Part shown: one piece after another, positions 54,825 to 63,631 of the stretch
How positions within the stretch are numbered: the stretch's first letter is position 1
How the letters are laid out: the number at the start of each line of letters is the position of its first letter
Source: Hymenobacter sp. BT559
Lineage (GTDB): Bacteria > Bacteroidota > Bacteroidia > Cytophagales > Hymenobacteraceae
Assembly (NCBI RefSeq): GCF_016427535.1
Contig: NZ_JAELXV010000006.1
Span: 1-64,000 of the forward strand
DNA: 64,000 nucleotides
Reading direction: 5' to 3'
The notes under the pieces: model-generated
What the model saw: the letters and a program-made list of their open reading frames with translations, nothing else
Database searches by the model: none
Told to the model about the DNA's origin: nothing
Program-made: the position numbers and the translations under genes

Positions 54825-55876
54825 ATTGGAATATCACGCCGCCCGACCCCGCGCTAGCTGCTGCTATCGCCCACAAGATTGACACCAAAACCAAGCCACT
54901 GGGGGCCCTAGGTCAGCTCGAAAGCCTGGCCCAGCAAGTAGCCCTGGTGCAGCAGACGCTGACCCCTGAGCTGCGCCGGCCGCACGTATTGATATTCGCC
55001 GCCGACCATGGCATTGCCCAATCCGGCGTCAGCCAGTACCCGCCTGAAGTCACGCACCAGATGGTGCGCAATTTCGCCAGCGGCGGGGCCGCCATCAACG
55101 TGTTTTGCCGCCAGAACGAGCTGGGCCTGACCATCGTGGATGCGGGCGTGCGCGGCAGCCTGGCCGACCTGCCCGCCGTGCGCCACGAGAAGCTAGCGGA
55201 GGGCACCCAAAACTTTGCCCACGCCCCAGCCATGACCGCCGCCCAGTGCGCCGACGCCCTAGGGTGCGGTGCCCGGCTAGTCGACGAGCTGCACGCCGCT
55301 GGCTGCAACGTACTGGGCCTAGGTGAGATGGGCATTGGCAACACCGCCTCGGCTGCCGTGCTCATGCACCTGCTCACGGGCCGGCCGCTGGCTGAGTGCG
55401 TGGGGCGCGGCACCGGCCTCGACGCGGCGGGCGTAGCCCGCAAGCTGGCCATCCTGACGCAGGCCGTGGCGGCCCACCCGACGCTAGACCCCGCCGACCC
55501 GCTGGCGGTACTGGCCACTTTTGGGGGCTTCGAAATAGCGCAGCTGTGCGGGGCGATGCTACGCGCCGCCGAGCGGCAGATGCTGCTGCTCATCGACGGG
55601 TTTATCGCTTCGGCGGCGCTGCTGGTGGCGGCCCGGCTGGCCCCGGCCGTGCTCGACTACTGCGTATTCTGCCACGAATCGGGCGAGCAGGGACACCGCC
55701 TGCTACTGGCCGAGCTGGGGGGGCAGCCCCTCTTGCGCCTAGGGCTGCGCCTGGGCGAGGGCACGGGCTGCGCCCTGGCTTACCCGCTGGTGCAGGCCGC
55801 CGTCAATTTTCTCACTGAAATGGCGTCCTTTGCCAGCGCCGGCGTAAGCGACGACTCCGGCACCCAGGCTTCTTAG
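54821..55876 (+). CDS. cobT: Nicotinate-nucleotide-dimethylbenzimidazole phosphoribosyltransferase
   Basis: The 351-residue product is full length. Family segments are TKPLGALGQLESLA, FAADHGIAQSGVSQYPPEVT, FASGGAAINVFCR, GEMGIGNTASAA, and the catalytic Glu in EGTGCALAYPLVQAA. It makes alpha-ribazole-5'-phosphate from the lower-ligand base and NaMN. The lower-ligand source is not encoded nearby (no bluB seen). Confidence 0.95.
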   Translation: MNWNITPPDPALAAAIAHKIDTKTKPLGALGQLESLAQQVALVQQTLTPELRRPHVLIFAADHGIAQSGVSQYPPEVTHQMVRNFASGGAAINVFCRQNELGLTIVDAGVRGSLADLPAVRHEKLAEGTQNFAHAPAMTAAQCADALGCGARLVDELHAAGCNVLGLGEMGIGNTASAAVLMHLLTGRPLAECVGRGTGLDAAGVARKLAILTQAVAAHPTLDPADPLAVLATFGGFEIAQLCGAMLRAAERQMLLLIDGFIASAALLVAARLAPAVLDYCVFCHESGEQGHRLLLAELGGQPLLRLGLRLGEGTGCALAYPLVQAAVNFLTEMASFASAGVSDDSGTQAS

Positions 55877-55884
55877 TTACGTGC

Positions 55885-56667
55885 ATGCGCACCCACCTTC
55901 GTTTGCTGCTGCTTGCAGTGCAGTTTTATACCCGCCTGCCGGTGCCTTCCTGGGTCGGCTACTCCGACGAGCTGCTCAACAAAGCCACGGTGTATTTTCC
56001 GCTGGTGGGCTGGCTGGTGGGCGGCGTGGCGGCTGGGGTTTTTGCGGGGGCAAGCTTCCTGTTTCGCAGCGCCGACGTGGCCCTACTGCTGAGCATGGTG
56101 GCGAGCATCTTGCTCACCGGCGCGTTTCACGAAGACGGTTTTGCTGACGTGTGCGACGGCTTTGGCGGCGGCTGGACGCAGGATAAAATCTTGGCCATTA
56201 TGAAAGATAGCCGCCTGGGCACCTACGGCGCCACGGGCCTGGGGCTACTGCTGGCTGGCAAGTTTTTGGTTTTGCGCGGGCTGCCAGCGGCGGCCGTGGC
56301 GCCGGCCCTGCTGGTTGCCCACCCCCTTAGCCGGGCCACGGCGCTGACTTGCATTTTCAGCCACCGCTACGCCCGTGCCAACGAGGACAGCAAGGCCAAG
56401 CCCGTCGCCAAAAAGATGCGGCTGAGGGAGCTGGCCGCCGGCCTGATACTAGGCGCCCTGCCGCTGCTAGCCTACGCGGCGTGGTTGCACCGGCCAGGTG
56501 TGCTGCTGGTGGTGCTGCCACTGGCGGCCGTCAAGACCATCCTGGCCCGCTACTTTCAGCGCTGGATTGGCGGCTACACCGGCGACTGCCTAGGGGCCAT
56601 TCAGCAGGTGGCCGAGGTGAGCTGCTACCTTTTTTTATTAGCTGGTTTTGCATGGAAATTTATTTGA
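55885..56667 (+). CDS. cobS: Cobalamin synthase (adenosylcobinamide-GDP ribazoletransferase)
   Basis: The 260-residue inner-membrane enzyme has about six helices and family motifs FYTRLPVPSW near the start, the metal-binding HEDGFADVCDGFGGG, and MKDSRLGTYGATGL. It joins adenosylcobinamide-GDP to alpha-ribazole (phosphate). It starts eight bases after cobT and overlaps cobC by 16 bases. Confidence 0.95.
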   Translation: MRTHLRLLLLAVQFYTRLPVPSWVGYSDELLNKATVYFPLVGWLVGGVAAGVFAGASFLFRSADVALLLSMVASILLTGAFHEDGFADVCDGFGGGWTQDKILAIMKDSRLGTYGATGLGLLLAGKFLVLRGLPAAAVAPALLVAHPLSRATALTCIFSHRYARANEDSKAKPVAKKMRLRELAAGLILGALPLLAYAAWLHRPGVLLVVLPLAAVKTILARYFQRWIGGYTGDCLGAIQQVAEVSCYLFLLAGFAWKFI

Positions 56668-57209
56668 TTCGCCACACGGCCGTGCAGGCGCCCGGCATTT
56701 GCTACGGCCACTACGACGTGCCCCTGGCCGACACCTTTGCTGCCGAAGTAGCCCAGCTGCACCCCAAGCTGCCTCCGCCGCCCTACCGGGTGTTTAGCAG
56801 TCCCGCCCTGCGCTGCCAAGCCCTGGCCGAAACCGTAGCCACCGAGATAACACCCGACGAGCGGCTGCGCGAAATGAACTTTGGCACCTGGGAAAACCGC
56901 CTGTGGGCCGAGCTGCCTTCTGCCGAAACCGCCCCCTGGATGGCCGACTACGTGACGCTGGCGCCGTCCCAGGGCGAGACCTTCGGGGCAGTGCAGCAGC
57001 GCGCCGCCGCTTTTCTCGACGAGCTAGCGGCTACTGCTTCGGAGGAGCCTACGCTTGTTTTCACGCACGGCGGCACCATCCGAGCACTCGTGTGCCACTG
57101 CTTGGAAATACCGCTGCGCAATGCCTTCCGCATGCAAATAGACTATGCTTCCGTAACCAAGCTCCAGCTGCAGCACGGGCGCTGGCAGTTGGTATTTCTC
57201 AATAAGTAG
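56652..57209 (+). CDS. cobC: Alpha-ribazole phosphatase (histidine phosphatase family)
   Basis: The 185-residue product starts at the ATG at 56652 within the cobS end. The histidine phosphatase core is intact: the RHT motif (LIRHTAVQ) with the nucleophilic His, the Arg in SSPALRCQALAE, the Glu in REMNFGTWE, and the second His in FTHGGTIRAL. It removes the phosphate from alpha-ribazole-P or from cobalamin-5'-phosphate, the last step of the operon. Confidence 0.92.
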   Translation: MEIYLIRHTAVQAPGICYGHYDVPLADTFAAEVAQLHPKLPPPPYRVFSSPALRCQALAETVATEITPDERLREMNFGTWENRLWAELPSAETAPWMADYVTLAPSQGETFGAVQQRAAAFLDELAATASEEPTLVFTHGGTIRALVCHCLEIPLRNAFRMQIDYASVTKLQLQHGRWQLVFLNK

Positions 57210-57316
57210 CTTGTTGTGGCTGCGGAGTTTATGCAGCCCTAGGTAGCGCTGCACATGGCAGGTGGCCGGTTAGCTCAAGCATAGTGGTATTCAAGTACCC
57301 ATCCTTTCTTTGCTTC

Positions 57317-58411
57317 ATGAGCCCATCACCCGTTGCCACTGCTGCCGCACCTGTTACTACGGCCACACCGCACTACGTTGTCTTGGATGGCTTGCGGGGG
57401 CTGGCGGCCCTGGCCGTGGTGGTGTTCCACTTCATGGAGTTTGTGGTGCCTGACTACACGCGCAGCTTCATCGCCCATGCTTACTTGGCCGTTGATTTTT
57501 TCTTCTGCCTCTCGGGCTTTGTCATCGGCAGTGCCTATGATACCAAGCTGGCGCGCATCGGCGTGGGCGCCTTTCTCCTGCGCCGGCTTGTGCGCTTGCA
57601 CCCGCTAGTGCTGGTGGGCTCGGTGCTGGGTCTGATTACGTTTGTGGGCGACCCCTTCAGCCACCTCTACGCCACCTACGGGCCTGGGCTCACGGCGCGC
57701 ATGTTTCTGTCCTCGTCTCTGCTGGTGCCCTATCCGCTGGTGCACGAGCGCTATTTCAACCTGTTTCATCTCAACCCGCCTACCTGGTCGCTGTTCTGGG
57801 AGTACGTGGCCAATCTGCTTTATGCCGTTTGGCTGGTGCACGTGCGCCCCACTACGCTCTGGCTGCTGCTGGCCGTGGCCGCGGGGGCGTTGTGCTACGA
57901 GGCCTACCACGTGGGCAACCTAGCGGTAGGGTTTGACGGCAACACGTTTGGGGGCGGCGCCGTGCGGATGGCGGCTTCTTTCCTGCTCGGCTTGGCTCTG
58001 TACCGGGCGGGCGCCATCCTGCCCACGCGCCTAGGCTTTCCGGCCCTAGGTGCACTGTTGCTGCTGGCTTTTGTCATGCCCTTCGTGCCGACGGCCAACT
58101 GGCTGCTCGAGCCCGTTGTGGTTTTGCTCTATTTTCCGGTGCTGGTGGCCCTAGGGGCCGGGGCCCAGGTATCGGCACGGTGGGCCGCCGTCTGCCACTG
58201 GAGCGGCGAGCTTTCGTACCCGCTCTACATGGTTCACTACCCGTTTTTGTGGCTCTATCTAAGCTACCTCGAAAACGTAAAGACGTCGTTTCTGACCCGG
58301 GTGCTGTGGATTCCGGGGGGTACCTTGCTTTTGCTGCTGCTGGCCTACCTAGTGTTGGTGGGAGTTGATGCACCCATTCGCCGGTATCTGCGCCAGTACC
58401 TACCCCGCTAG
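57317..58411 (+). CDS. Acyltransferase-3 family membrane protein
   Basis: The 364-residue product starts at the ATG at 57317; a GTG at 57284 would add 11 residues. It has about ten membrane helices, the opening LDGLRGLAALAVVVFHF with the catalytic-type His, an AYLAVDFFFCLSGFVIG segment, and a C-terminal YPLYMVHYPFLWLYL. Such proteins O-acylate surface glycans. It stands alone between the cobalamin operon and an inverted-repeat element, and its target glycan is unknown. Confidence 0.9.
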   Translation: MSPSPVATAAAPVTTATPHYVVLDGLRGLAALAVVVFHFMEFVVPDYTRSFIAHAYLAVDFFFCLSGFVIGSAYDTKLARIGVGAFLLRRLVRLHPLVLVGSVLGLITFVGDPFSHLYATYGPGLTARMFLSSSLLVPYPLVHERYFNLFHLNPPTWSLFWEYVANLLYAVWLVHVRPTTLWLLLAVAAGALCYEAYHVGNLAVGFDGNTFGGGAVRMAASFLLGLALYRAGAILPTRLGFPALGALLLLAFVMPFVPTANWLLEPVVVLLYFPVLVALGAGAQVSARWAAVCHWSGELSYPLYMVHYPFLWLYLSYLENVKTSFLTRVLWIPGGTLLLLLLAYLVLVGVDAPIRRYLRQYLPR

Positions 58412-58455
58412 CCGTTCTTCTTCTAAGTGCTTAAGTGCTGATATTACTATAACAC

Positions 58456-58563
58456 CTGTCATGCAGAGCGCAGCGAAGCATCTCGCGTGGCGCAGTAATT
58501 AATAATGTTCGCGGACGTTAGCAACGAAGCGAGCGAGATGCTTCGCTGCGCTCTGCATGACAG
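58456..58563. repeat. Intergenic inverted-repeat element, copy 2
   Basis: Arms 58456-58486 and 58533-58563 pair perfectly (31 bp); the core is CTGTCATGCAGAGCGCAG. The inner region shares GTGGYGCAGTAAT and GTTAGCAAC with copy 1. Three arm positions differ from copy 1 and each is compensated on the other arm. It lies between the convergent acyltransferase and lysA genes and may act as a terminator. Confidence 0.9.
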
Positions 58564-58599
58564 CCAGCGCGTGTCTAACGCATTAAAAATTGCCCATCC

Positions 58600-59808
58600 T
58601 TAAACCTGCCCAACCAGTAGGTCCTCGAAGGTTTGGCGGCGGCGGATGAGGCGAGGAGCCTCGTCACCGTCGAGCAGAACTTCAGCGGGGCGCAGGCGCG
58701 AGTTGAACGAGCTGCTCATCTCAAAGCCGTAGGCGCCAGCGTTGTGGAAGGCCAGGATGTCGCCTTCGCGCACCTCGGGCAGCAGGCGGTCCCAGGCAAA
58801 GGTGTCGGTTTCGCAGATGTTGCCCACTACTGTGTACAAGCGCTCGGGCCCATCGGGGTGCGAGAGGTTGGAGATGTAGTGATAGGCATCATACATCATG
58901 GGCCGGATGAGGTGGTTAAAGCCCGAGTTGACGCCCGCGAACACGGTAGCCGTGGTATGCTTCACGGTCGAAACCTCTACCAGCAGGTAGCCCGCCTCGC
59001 TCACCAGGTACTTGCCGGGCTCAAACCAGGCCTCCAGCGGCCGGCCGTATTCTTGCTCAAACTCCCGGAAAGCCGCGGCCACTTGCTGGCCTAGGCCAGC
59101 CACGTCGGTTTCGGGGCTGCTGGGCTGGTAGGGCACTTTAAAGCCCGAGCCTAGGTCTAAGAATTCAAGCTGCGGGAAACAACGCGCAGCGTCGAAGAGC
59201 ATCGCCAGGGCTTGCAGAAAAACGCCGGCCTCCTTGATTTCGGAGCCTGTGTGCATATGCAAGCCGCGCACGTGCAGGCCGGTGCCCTTCACCACGCGTT
59301 CGAGGTGGCGCAGCTGGTGGATGCTGATGCCAAATTTGCTGTCGATGTGGCCGGTCGAAATTTTATAGTTGCCGCCTGCCTCAATATGCGGGTTTAGGCG
59401 CACGCACACGGGGTACGAGCCCCCAAACCTGGCCCCAAACTGCTCGAGCAGCGACAGGTTGTCGATGTTCAAGTTTACGCCCAGCTCCTTGGCCTCTACC
59501 AGTTCGCTGAAGGCGACGCTGTTGGGTGTGAACAAGATATTCTCGGGCTGGAAGCCTACATGCAGCCCGAGGCGCACCTCATTGATGCTCACGCAGTCGA
59601 GGCCCGCGCCCTCGGCAAGCAGCACCTTCAGCACGGCCACGTTGGTGAGGGCCTTGCAGGCGTAGAAGAAGCGCGTGGGGTGGCCGCTAAAGGCGGTAGT
59701 TAACTTCTGGTACTGGCGCCGAATGGTAGCGGCCTCGTACACGTAGAGTGGGGTGCCAAACTGCGCGGCGGCAGCCAGCAGGGCAGTAGCGGGAGCGATG
59801 AACGACAT
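58600..59808 (-). CDS. lysA: Diaminopimelate decarboxylase
   Basis: The 402-residue PLP enzyme starts at the ATG at 59808 (MSFIAPATALL); the longer in-frame reading has no leader character. Marks of the alanine-racemase-like barrel are FYACKALTN with the PLP lysine, LHMHTGSEI, FLDLGSGFKVPY, EPGKYLVSEAGYLLVEV, and the C-terminal CETDTFAWDRLLPEVREGD with its active-site Cys, followed by the AYGFEMSS segment. It decarboxylates meso-diaminopimelate to lysine in the cytoplasm. An amino-acid permease follows it upstream on the same strand. Confidence 0.93.
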   Translation of the reverse strand: MSFIAPATALLAAAAQFGTPLYVYEAATIRRQYQKLTTAFSGHPTRFFYACKALTNVAVLKVLLAEGAGLDCVSINEVRLGLHVGFQPENILFTPNSVAFSELVEAKELGVNLNIDNLSLLEQFGARFGGSYPVCVRLNPHIEAGGNYKISTGHIDSKFGISIHQLRHLERVVKGTGLHVRGLHMHTGSEIKEAGVFLQALAMLFDAARCFPQLEFLDLGSGFKVPYQPSSPETDVAGLGQQVAAAFREFEQEYGRPLEAWFEPGKYLVSEAGYLLVEVSTVKHTTATVFAGVNSGFNHLIRPMMYDAYHYISNLSHPDGPERLYTVVGNICETDTFAWDRLLPEVREGDILAFHNAGAYGFEMSSSFNSRLRPAEVLLDGDEAPRLIRRRQTFEDLLVGQV

Positions 59809-59913
59809 AAACGTCCGAGAAGTAGGAGTAGAAAAGGCGGCACCACAGCCAACCGTATTTCTGGTAAGTGAACTAGCCGACCGGCTCACCAGCCGGAGTT
59901 GTTTTGAATAAGC

Positions 59914-61758
59914 CTAGTGCCCTAGGTCATTGCCGAACGCTTTTCCCAACTCAGCACTACGCCGACGGCTCAGCTTGGAGTGCTTGTAGCCATAGCCAGC
60001 GTAGATAACCAGCCCAGTGAGCAGCCAGGCGAAAAACATAGTCCAGTTGCGGATGCCGAGCTGCGTCATCAGGCTTAGGTTGATGAGCAGGCCCAGCACC
60101 GGCAGCAGCGAAAGGCGCCGCCGAAAGGTGCTATAGGCCAGCGCCACCGCTAGCAAGCTCACTACTAGGTAAGGAATTTGGTGCACAAAGCCGCCGCTGA
60201 GGTGGCCCGCCGCGTCTTTGCGCAGCCAGCCGTGGGCCCCGCTTAGGTCAAGCCACAGCACCCGAATGCTTTCGGGACGGTACCAATACCCTAGCAGAGC
60301 CAGCCCCAGCAACAAGGCTGGCACCAGCCTGCGCCCATTGATATAGGGCACCGTGAAGCGGGCCGTAGACTTGCCGTAGGGGTCGAGAATGAGGATGCCT
60401 CCGCACACCAGGGCAAAGGCGAACAGCGTGCCGATACTGGTGAGGTCTACCACGAGGTCAATATTCAAAAACAGCGCAGGCACGCCCACAAAAATGCCCG
60501 TAATGATGGTACTGAACGAGGGTGTGTGCAGCCTAGGGTGCACCTTGGCAAACACGGGCGGCAGCAGTCCATCGCGGCTCATGGTGAGCCAGATGCGCGG
60601 CTGGCCCAGCTGAAACACCAGCAGTACAGAGGCCATGGCAAACACGGCACTCACAGCCACCAGGCCCGAAAGCCACCCGAGACCCACTTTAGCAAACACG
60701 AACGAAAGCGGGTCGCCCACGCCCAGCTCTTTGTAGCTCACCATACCGGTGAGCACCAGCGTAATAAGCACGTAGAGCACGGTGCAGATAATGAGCGCCC
60801 ACATCATGGCCCTAGGCAGGTCGCGCTGCGGGTTTTTGCATTCCTCGGCCGTAGTCGAGATGGCATCAAAGCCGATGTAGGCAAAGAACACCGCCGACAC
60901 GCCCTTGAGCACACCGCCCACGCCGTGCGGTGCAAAGGGCGACCAGTTGGCGGGCTTTACATATAACGCACCCACCAGAATGACAACGGCCACTACCGCT
61001 AGCTTCAAAGCAACCAGCAGGTTGCTAGCGTTCTTGCTTTCCTTAATGCCCGCATACACCAGCGCCGTGATGGCCGCGGTGATGAGAAAAGCTGGCAGGT
61101 CGACGACCAGCCGCCAGCCCCCCGGCAGCTCGGGGGCGCTAACCCAGGCCCGGTAAGCGTCGAGCTGCGCGGGCGCGGCAGCCGCGAGGGGCTGGCCGGC
61201 CCGCAGCAGCGCTTGCACTGCCTCGTACCCGGCGTGGGCGCTTTGAGTGCCCATCGTGAGCCAACGCGGCAGGTGCACCCCTACCCCATCGAGCAGGCCG
61301 GTGAAGTAATCGCTCCACGAAATGGCCACCACGATGTTGCCTAAGGTATACTCCATGATGAGCGCCCAGCCGATAACCCAGGCCGCGAGCTCGCCAAACG
61401 AGGCGTAGGCGTAGGTGTAGGCCGAGCCACTAACCGGAATGGTGGCCGCAAACTGCGCGTAGCACAACGCCGAGAAGGCGCAGGCTACAGCCGTAAACAC
61501 GAACAGCAGCGCCACTGCCGGCCCACCATTTAGGCTAGCCTGCCCAATGGTACTAAAAATGCCCGCCCCGATAATGGCCGCAATGCCCAGCCCCGTGAGG
61601 TCGCGCACGGTGAGGTGGCGGGCTAGCGCGGAAGGTGCCGCTTGTGCCACAATAGGTTTGCGGCGAAGCCGCGGGAGAGCGGGCGGGCTACTTACCAGCG
61701 CGGGCACAGCGCTGGGCAACCTAGGCGCCACGATGGTACCAGACGGGTCGGGGGGCAT
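59914..61758 (-). CDS. APC-superfamily (CAT-type) amino-acid permease
   Basis: The 614-residue polytopic inner-membrane protein has about 14 helices. The amine-binding segment GIAAIIGAGIFSTIG opens helix 1, with FSALCYAQFAATIPVSGSAYTYAYASFGE, FFAYIGFDAISTTAEECKNPQRDLPR and GTLFAFALVCGGILILD further on. The length and extra C-terminal helices match the cationic amino-acid transporter group. It lies upstream of lysA on the same strand (105-base gap), so a role in lysine or arginine traffic is a fair guess but is not shown. Confidence 0.9.
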   Translation of the reverse strand: MPPDPSGTIVAPRLPSAVPALVSSPPALPRLRRKPIVAQAAPSALARHLTVRDLTGLGIAAIIGAGIFSTIGQASLNGGPAVALLFVFTAVACAFSALCYAQFAATIPVSGSAYTYAYASFGELAAWVIGWALIMEYTLGNIVVAISWSDYFTGLLDGVGVHLPRWLTMGTQSAHAGYEAVQALLRAGQPLAAAAPAQLDAYRAWVSAPELPGGWRLVVDLPAFLITAAITALVYAGIKESKNASNLLVALKLAVVAVVILVGALYVKPANWSPFAPHGVGGVLKGVSAVFFAYIGFDAISTTAEECKNPQRDLPRAMMWALIICTVLYVLITLVLTGMVSYKELGVGDPLSFVFAKVGLGWLSGLVAVSAVFAMASVLLVFQLGQPRIWLTMSRDGLLPPVFAKVHPRLHTPSFSTIITGIFVGVPALFLNIDLVVDLTSIGTLFAFALVCGGILILDPYGKSTARFTVPYINGRRLVPALLLGLALLGYWYRPESIRVLWLDLSGAHGWLRKDAAGHLSGGFVHQIPYLVVSLLAVALAYSTFRRRLSLLPVLGLLINLSLMTQLGIRNWTMFFAWLLTGLVIYAGYGYKHSKLSRRRSAELGKAFGNDLGH

Positions 61759-61795
61759 GCGAAATTGATGCTAAAAAAGAAACAAGCGGACGCGC

Positions 61796-63631
61796 TTAGC
61801 TGGCGCTGACCGGCAGCGTGAGCGAGAAGGTACTGCCCTTGCCTGGGGTGCTTTCCACGGTTAATTGCCCGCCCTGGCTCACCATAAATTCGCGGGCAAT
61901 GCTCAGGCCCAGGCCCGAGCCGCTTTGGGTCGGCAGCTGCGTGAAGCGCTGAAAAATGCGCTCTTGCATTTCTGGTGCGATGCCGGGCCCCTGGTCTTGC
62001 ACGCTCACTTGCACGTGCTGGCCAGTGGGCAGCAGGCTGGCCCTGATGCTCACCGTGTCTTGCATCTGGGCATAGCGAATGGCATTGGCCAGCAGGCTTA
62101 GCAGCACCCAGGTAGTTTTTTCTACATCGGCGCGCACGGCGGGCAGCGTATCGGGCACTTGCACGTCGAGCACCAGGCGCTTGGGCTTGAACTGGGGCCG
62201 GATGGTATCGGTGACGAACTGCACGATTTCGTGCAGATACGCCGGCTGAAAATTGAGTTGAATGGTGCCTAGCTCCAGCTGCGACACATCGAGCAGCTCG
62301 TGCACCAGCTTAAGCAAGTGCTTGTTTTCGCGGCCGAGCGTGTAAATAATATTGTGCTGCTCGGCCGTGAGCGGGCCGGCTTTACTGTCCTGCAGCCGCT
62401 GCAGGCTCACCTGCATGAGCGAAAGAGGCCCCCGCAGCTCTTGCGATACGGTGGTCAGAAACCGCCACTTCACCTGGTCGAGCCGGCGGTATTCGGACAC
62501 ATCGCGTAGCGTAAGCACCGAGCCCACAAACTCAGGCTGCCGCGTAGCGTCGTTGACGCTCACTACCTCATTCACCAACAAGTGATAGTAGGCCTCGCCG
62601 CCTTCCTGGGGCAGGGTCAGCACCGGGGTTTCGTGGGCGCGCTGGGTTGCGGGCACTTCTAGGTGGCGCAGCATGCTGGCAAACAGCTCGTTTTGCGCGG
62701 CCAGCTCGGCGGCGGGGCGGCCCGTGAGCTGGCTAGCAGGCACGCCTAGCAACCGGCTGATAACGGGGTTGGCCACCAGAATGCGGTGCTTTTCATCGAC
62801 TACCAGCAGGCCTTCGTCGAGGGCGTTGACCACGCTGGCCAGGCGGTTGCGCTCGGCCTTAAACTGCGCCACCGTGGAGGTGCGGTAGTCTTGTAGCTGC
62901 GCCAGCAGTTGGTTGAAGGCGCGAGCCACCTCGCCCAGCTCATCTTGCCCCCCGGCCGGGATGCTGCCGGTAAAATCCTGCTGGTTGGCTTTGCGGAGGC
63001 TAGCCAGTAGCTTGCGCAAGGGCGCCACGGCTGCCCTAGGTACCCTCACCACGAAGAAAAGCAGGAGCAGGCTGCTACCCGCTAGCAGGGCCCAGGTAGT
63101 GCGCCACACCTGAGCGGCGGTGTGGGCAGTGGCGGTGCTTTTGCGCGTGATAGCGGCCATGTTCAGCTGCACCATGCGGCTAGTTTGGGCGCGCAGCAGT
63201 TGGTGCTGGGGCAGCACGCGGGCAAAATAAACCGCGGGCGTAAGCGGCTGCGCCGAGCGCAGGTCGAGCAGCGTCTGATACGCGTGAAAGCTATGGATGA
63301 GAGAATCGACCACTGCCCGCTCGCCAAGCTCGGTGACGTTGCCAGCCTCACGCGCCAGGCTGCGCTGAAACTGCCAGAGGCTCCGGCGCACAGTAGCATC
63401 GTAGCCAGCCGGGGCCACCCCCGTGAGGTAGCGCTGCTGTTGGGCTGGGGTTAGCTGGTCGAGGGCGGCATAGAGCTGCTGCCCTAGCTGCACCGAGTAA
63501 AAGTTGGCTTGCAGCACCTGGGCCGCCGAGCGGTCGAGGCGCCGTAGCGCATATAGCGAATAAGTGCCTACCCCCAGCAGCAGCCCAAATACGGCTACTA
63601 AGGCAAGGGTAATCTTGGTTTTAAGCTTCAT
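61796..63631 (-). CDS. Membrane histidine kinase-like protein with Gln at the phospho-acceptor site
   Basis: The 611-residue product starts at the ATG at 63631. It has TM1 (about 8-28), a periplasmic sensor region (about 30-178), TM2 (about 180-197), HAMP (about 198-250), PAS (about 262-375), HisKA (about 385-450) and HATPase (about 495-608). The ATP site is intact: LLANAIRYA, DQGPGIAPEMQERIFQRF and GSGLGLSIAREF. The H-box reads TVSQELRGPL, so Gln397 (CAA) replaces the His found in the family (CAC/CAT). It cannot autophosphorylate at the usual residue. No response regulator adjoins it. It could be an allosteric partner of another kinase or a decayed one. Confidence 0.9.
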   Translation of the reverse strand: MKLKTKITLALVAVFGLLLGVGTYSLYALRRLDRSAAQVLQANFYSVQLGQQLYAALDQLTPAQQQRYLTGVAPAGYDATVRRSLWQFQRSLAREAGNVTELGERAVVDSLIHSFHAYQTLLDLRSAQPLTPAVYFARVLPQHQLLRAQTSRMVQLNMAAITRKSTATAHTAAQVWRTTWALLAGSSLLLLFFVVRVPRAAVAPLRKLLASLRKANQQDFTGSIPAGGQDELGEVARAFNQLLAQLQDYRTSTVAQFKAERNRLASVVNALDEGLLVVDEKHRILVANPVISRLLGVPASQLTGRPAAELAAQNELFASMLRHLEVPATQRAHETPVLTLPQEGGEAYYHLLVNEVVSVNDATRQPEFVGSVLTLRDVSEYRRLDQVKWRFLTTVSQELRGPLSLMQVSLQRLQDSKAGPLTAEQHNIIYTLGRENKHLLKLVHELLDVSQLELGTIQLNFQPAYLHEIVQFVTDTIRPQFKPKRLVLDVQVPDTLPAVRADVEKTTWVLLSLLANAIRYAQMQDTVSIRASLLPTGQHVQVSVQDQGPGIAPEMQERIFQRFTQLPTQSGSGLGLSIAREFMVSQGGQLTVESTPGKGSTFSLTLPVSAS

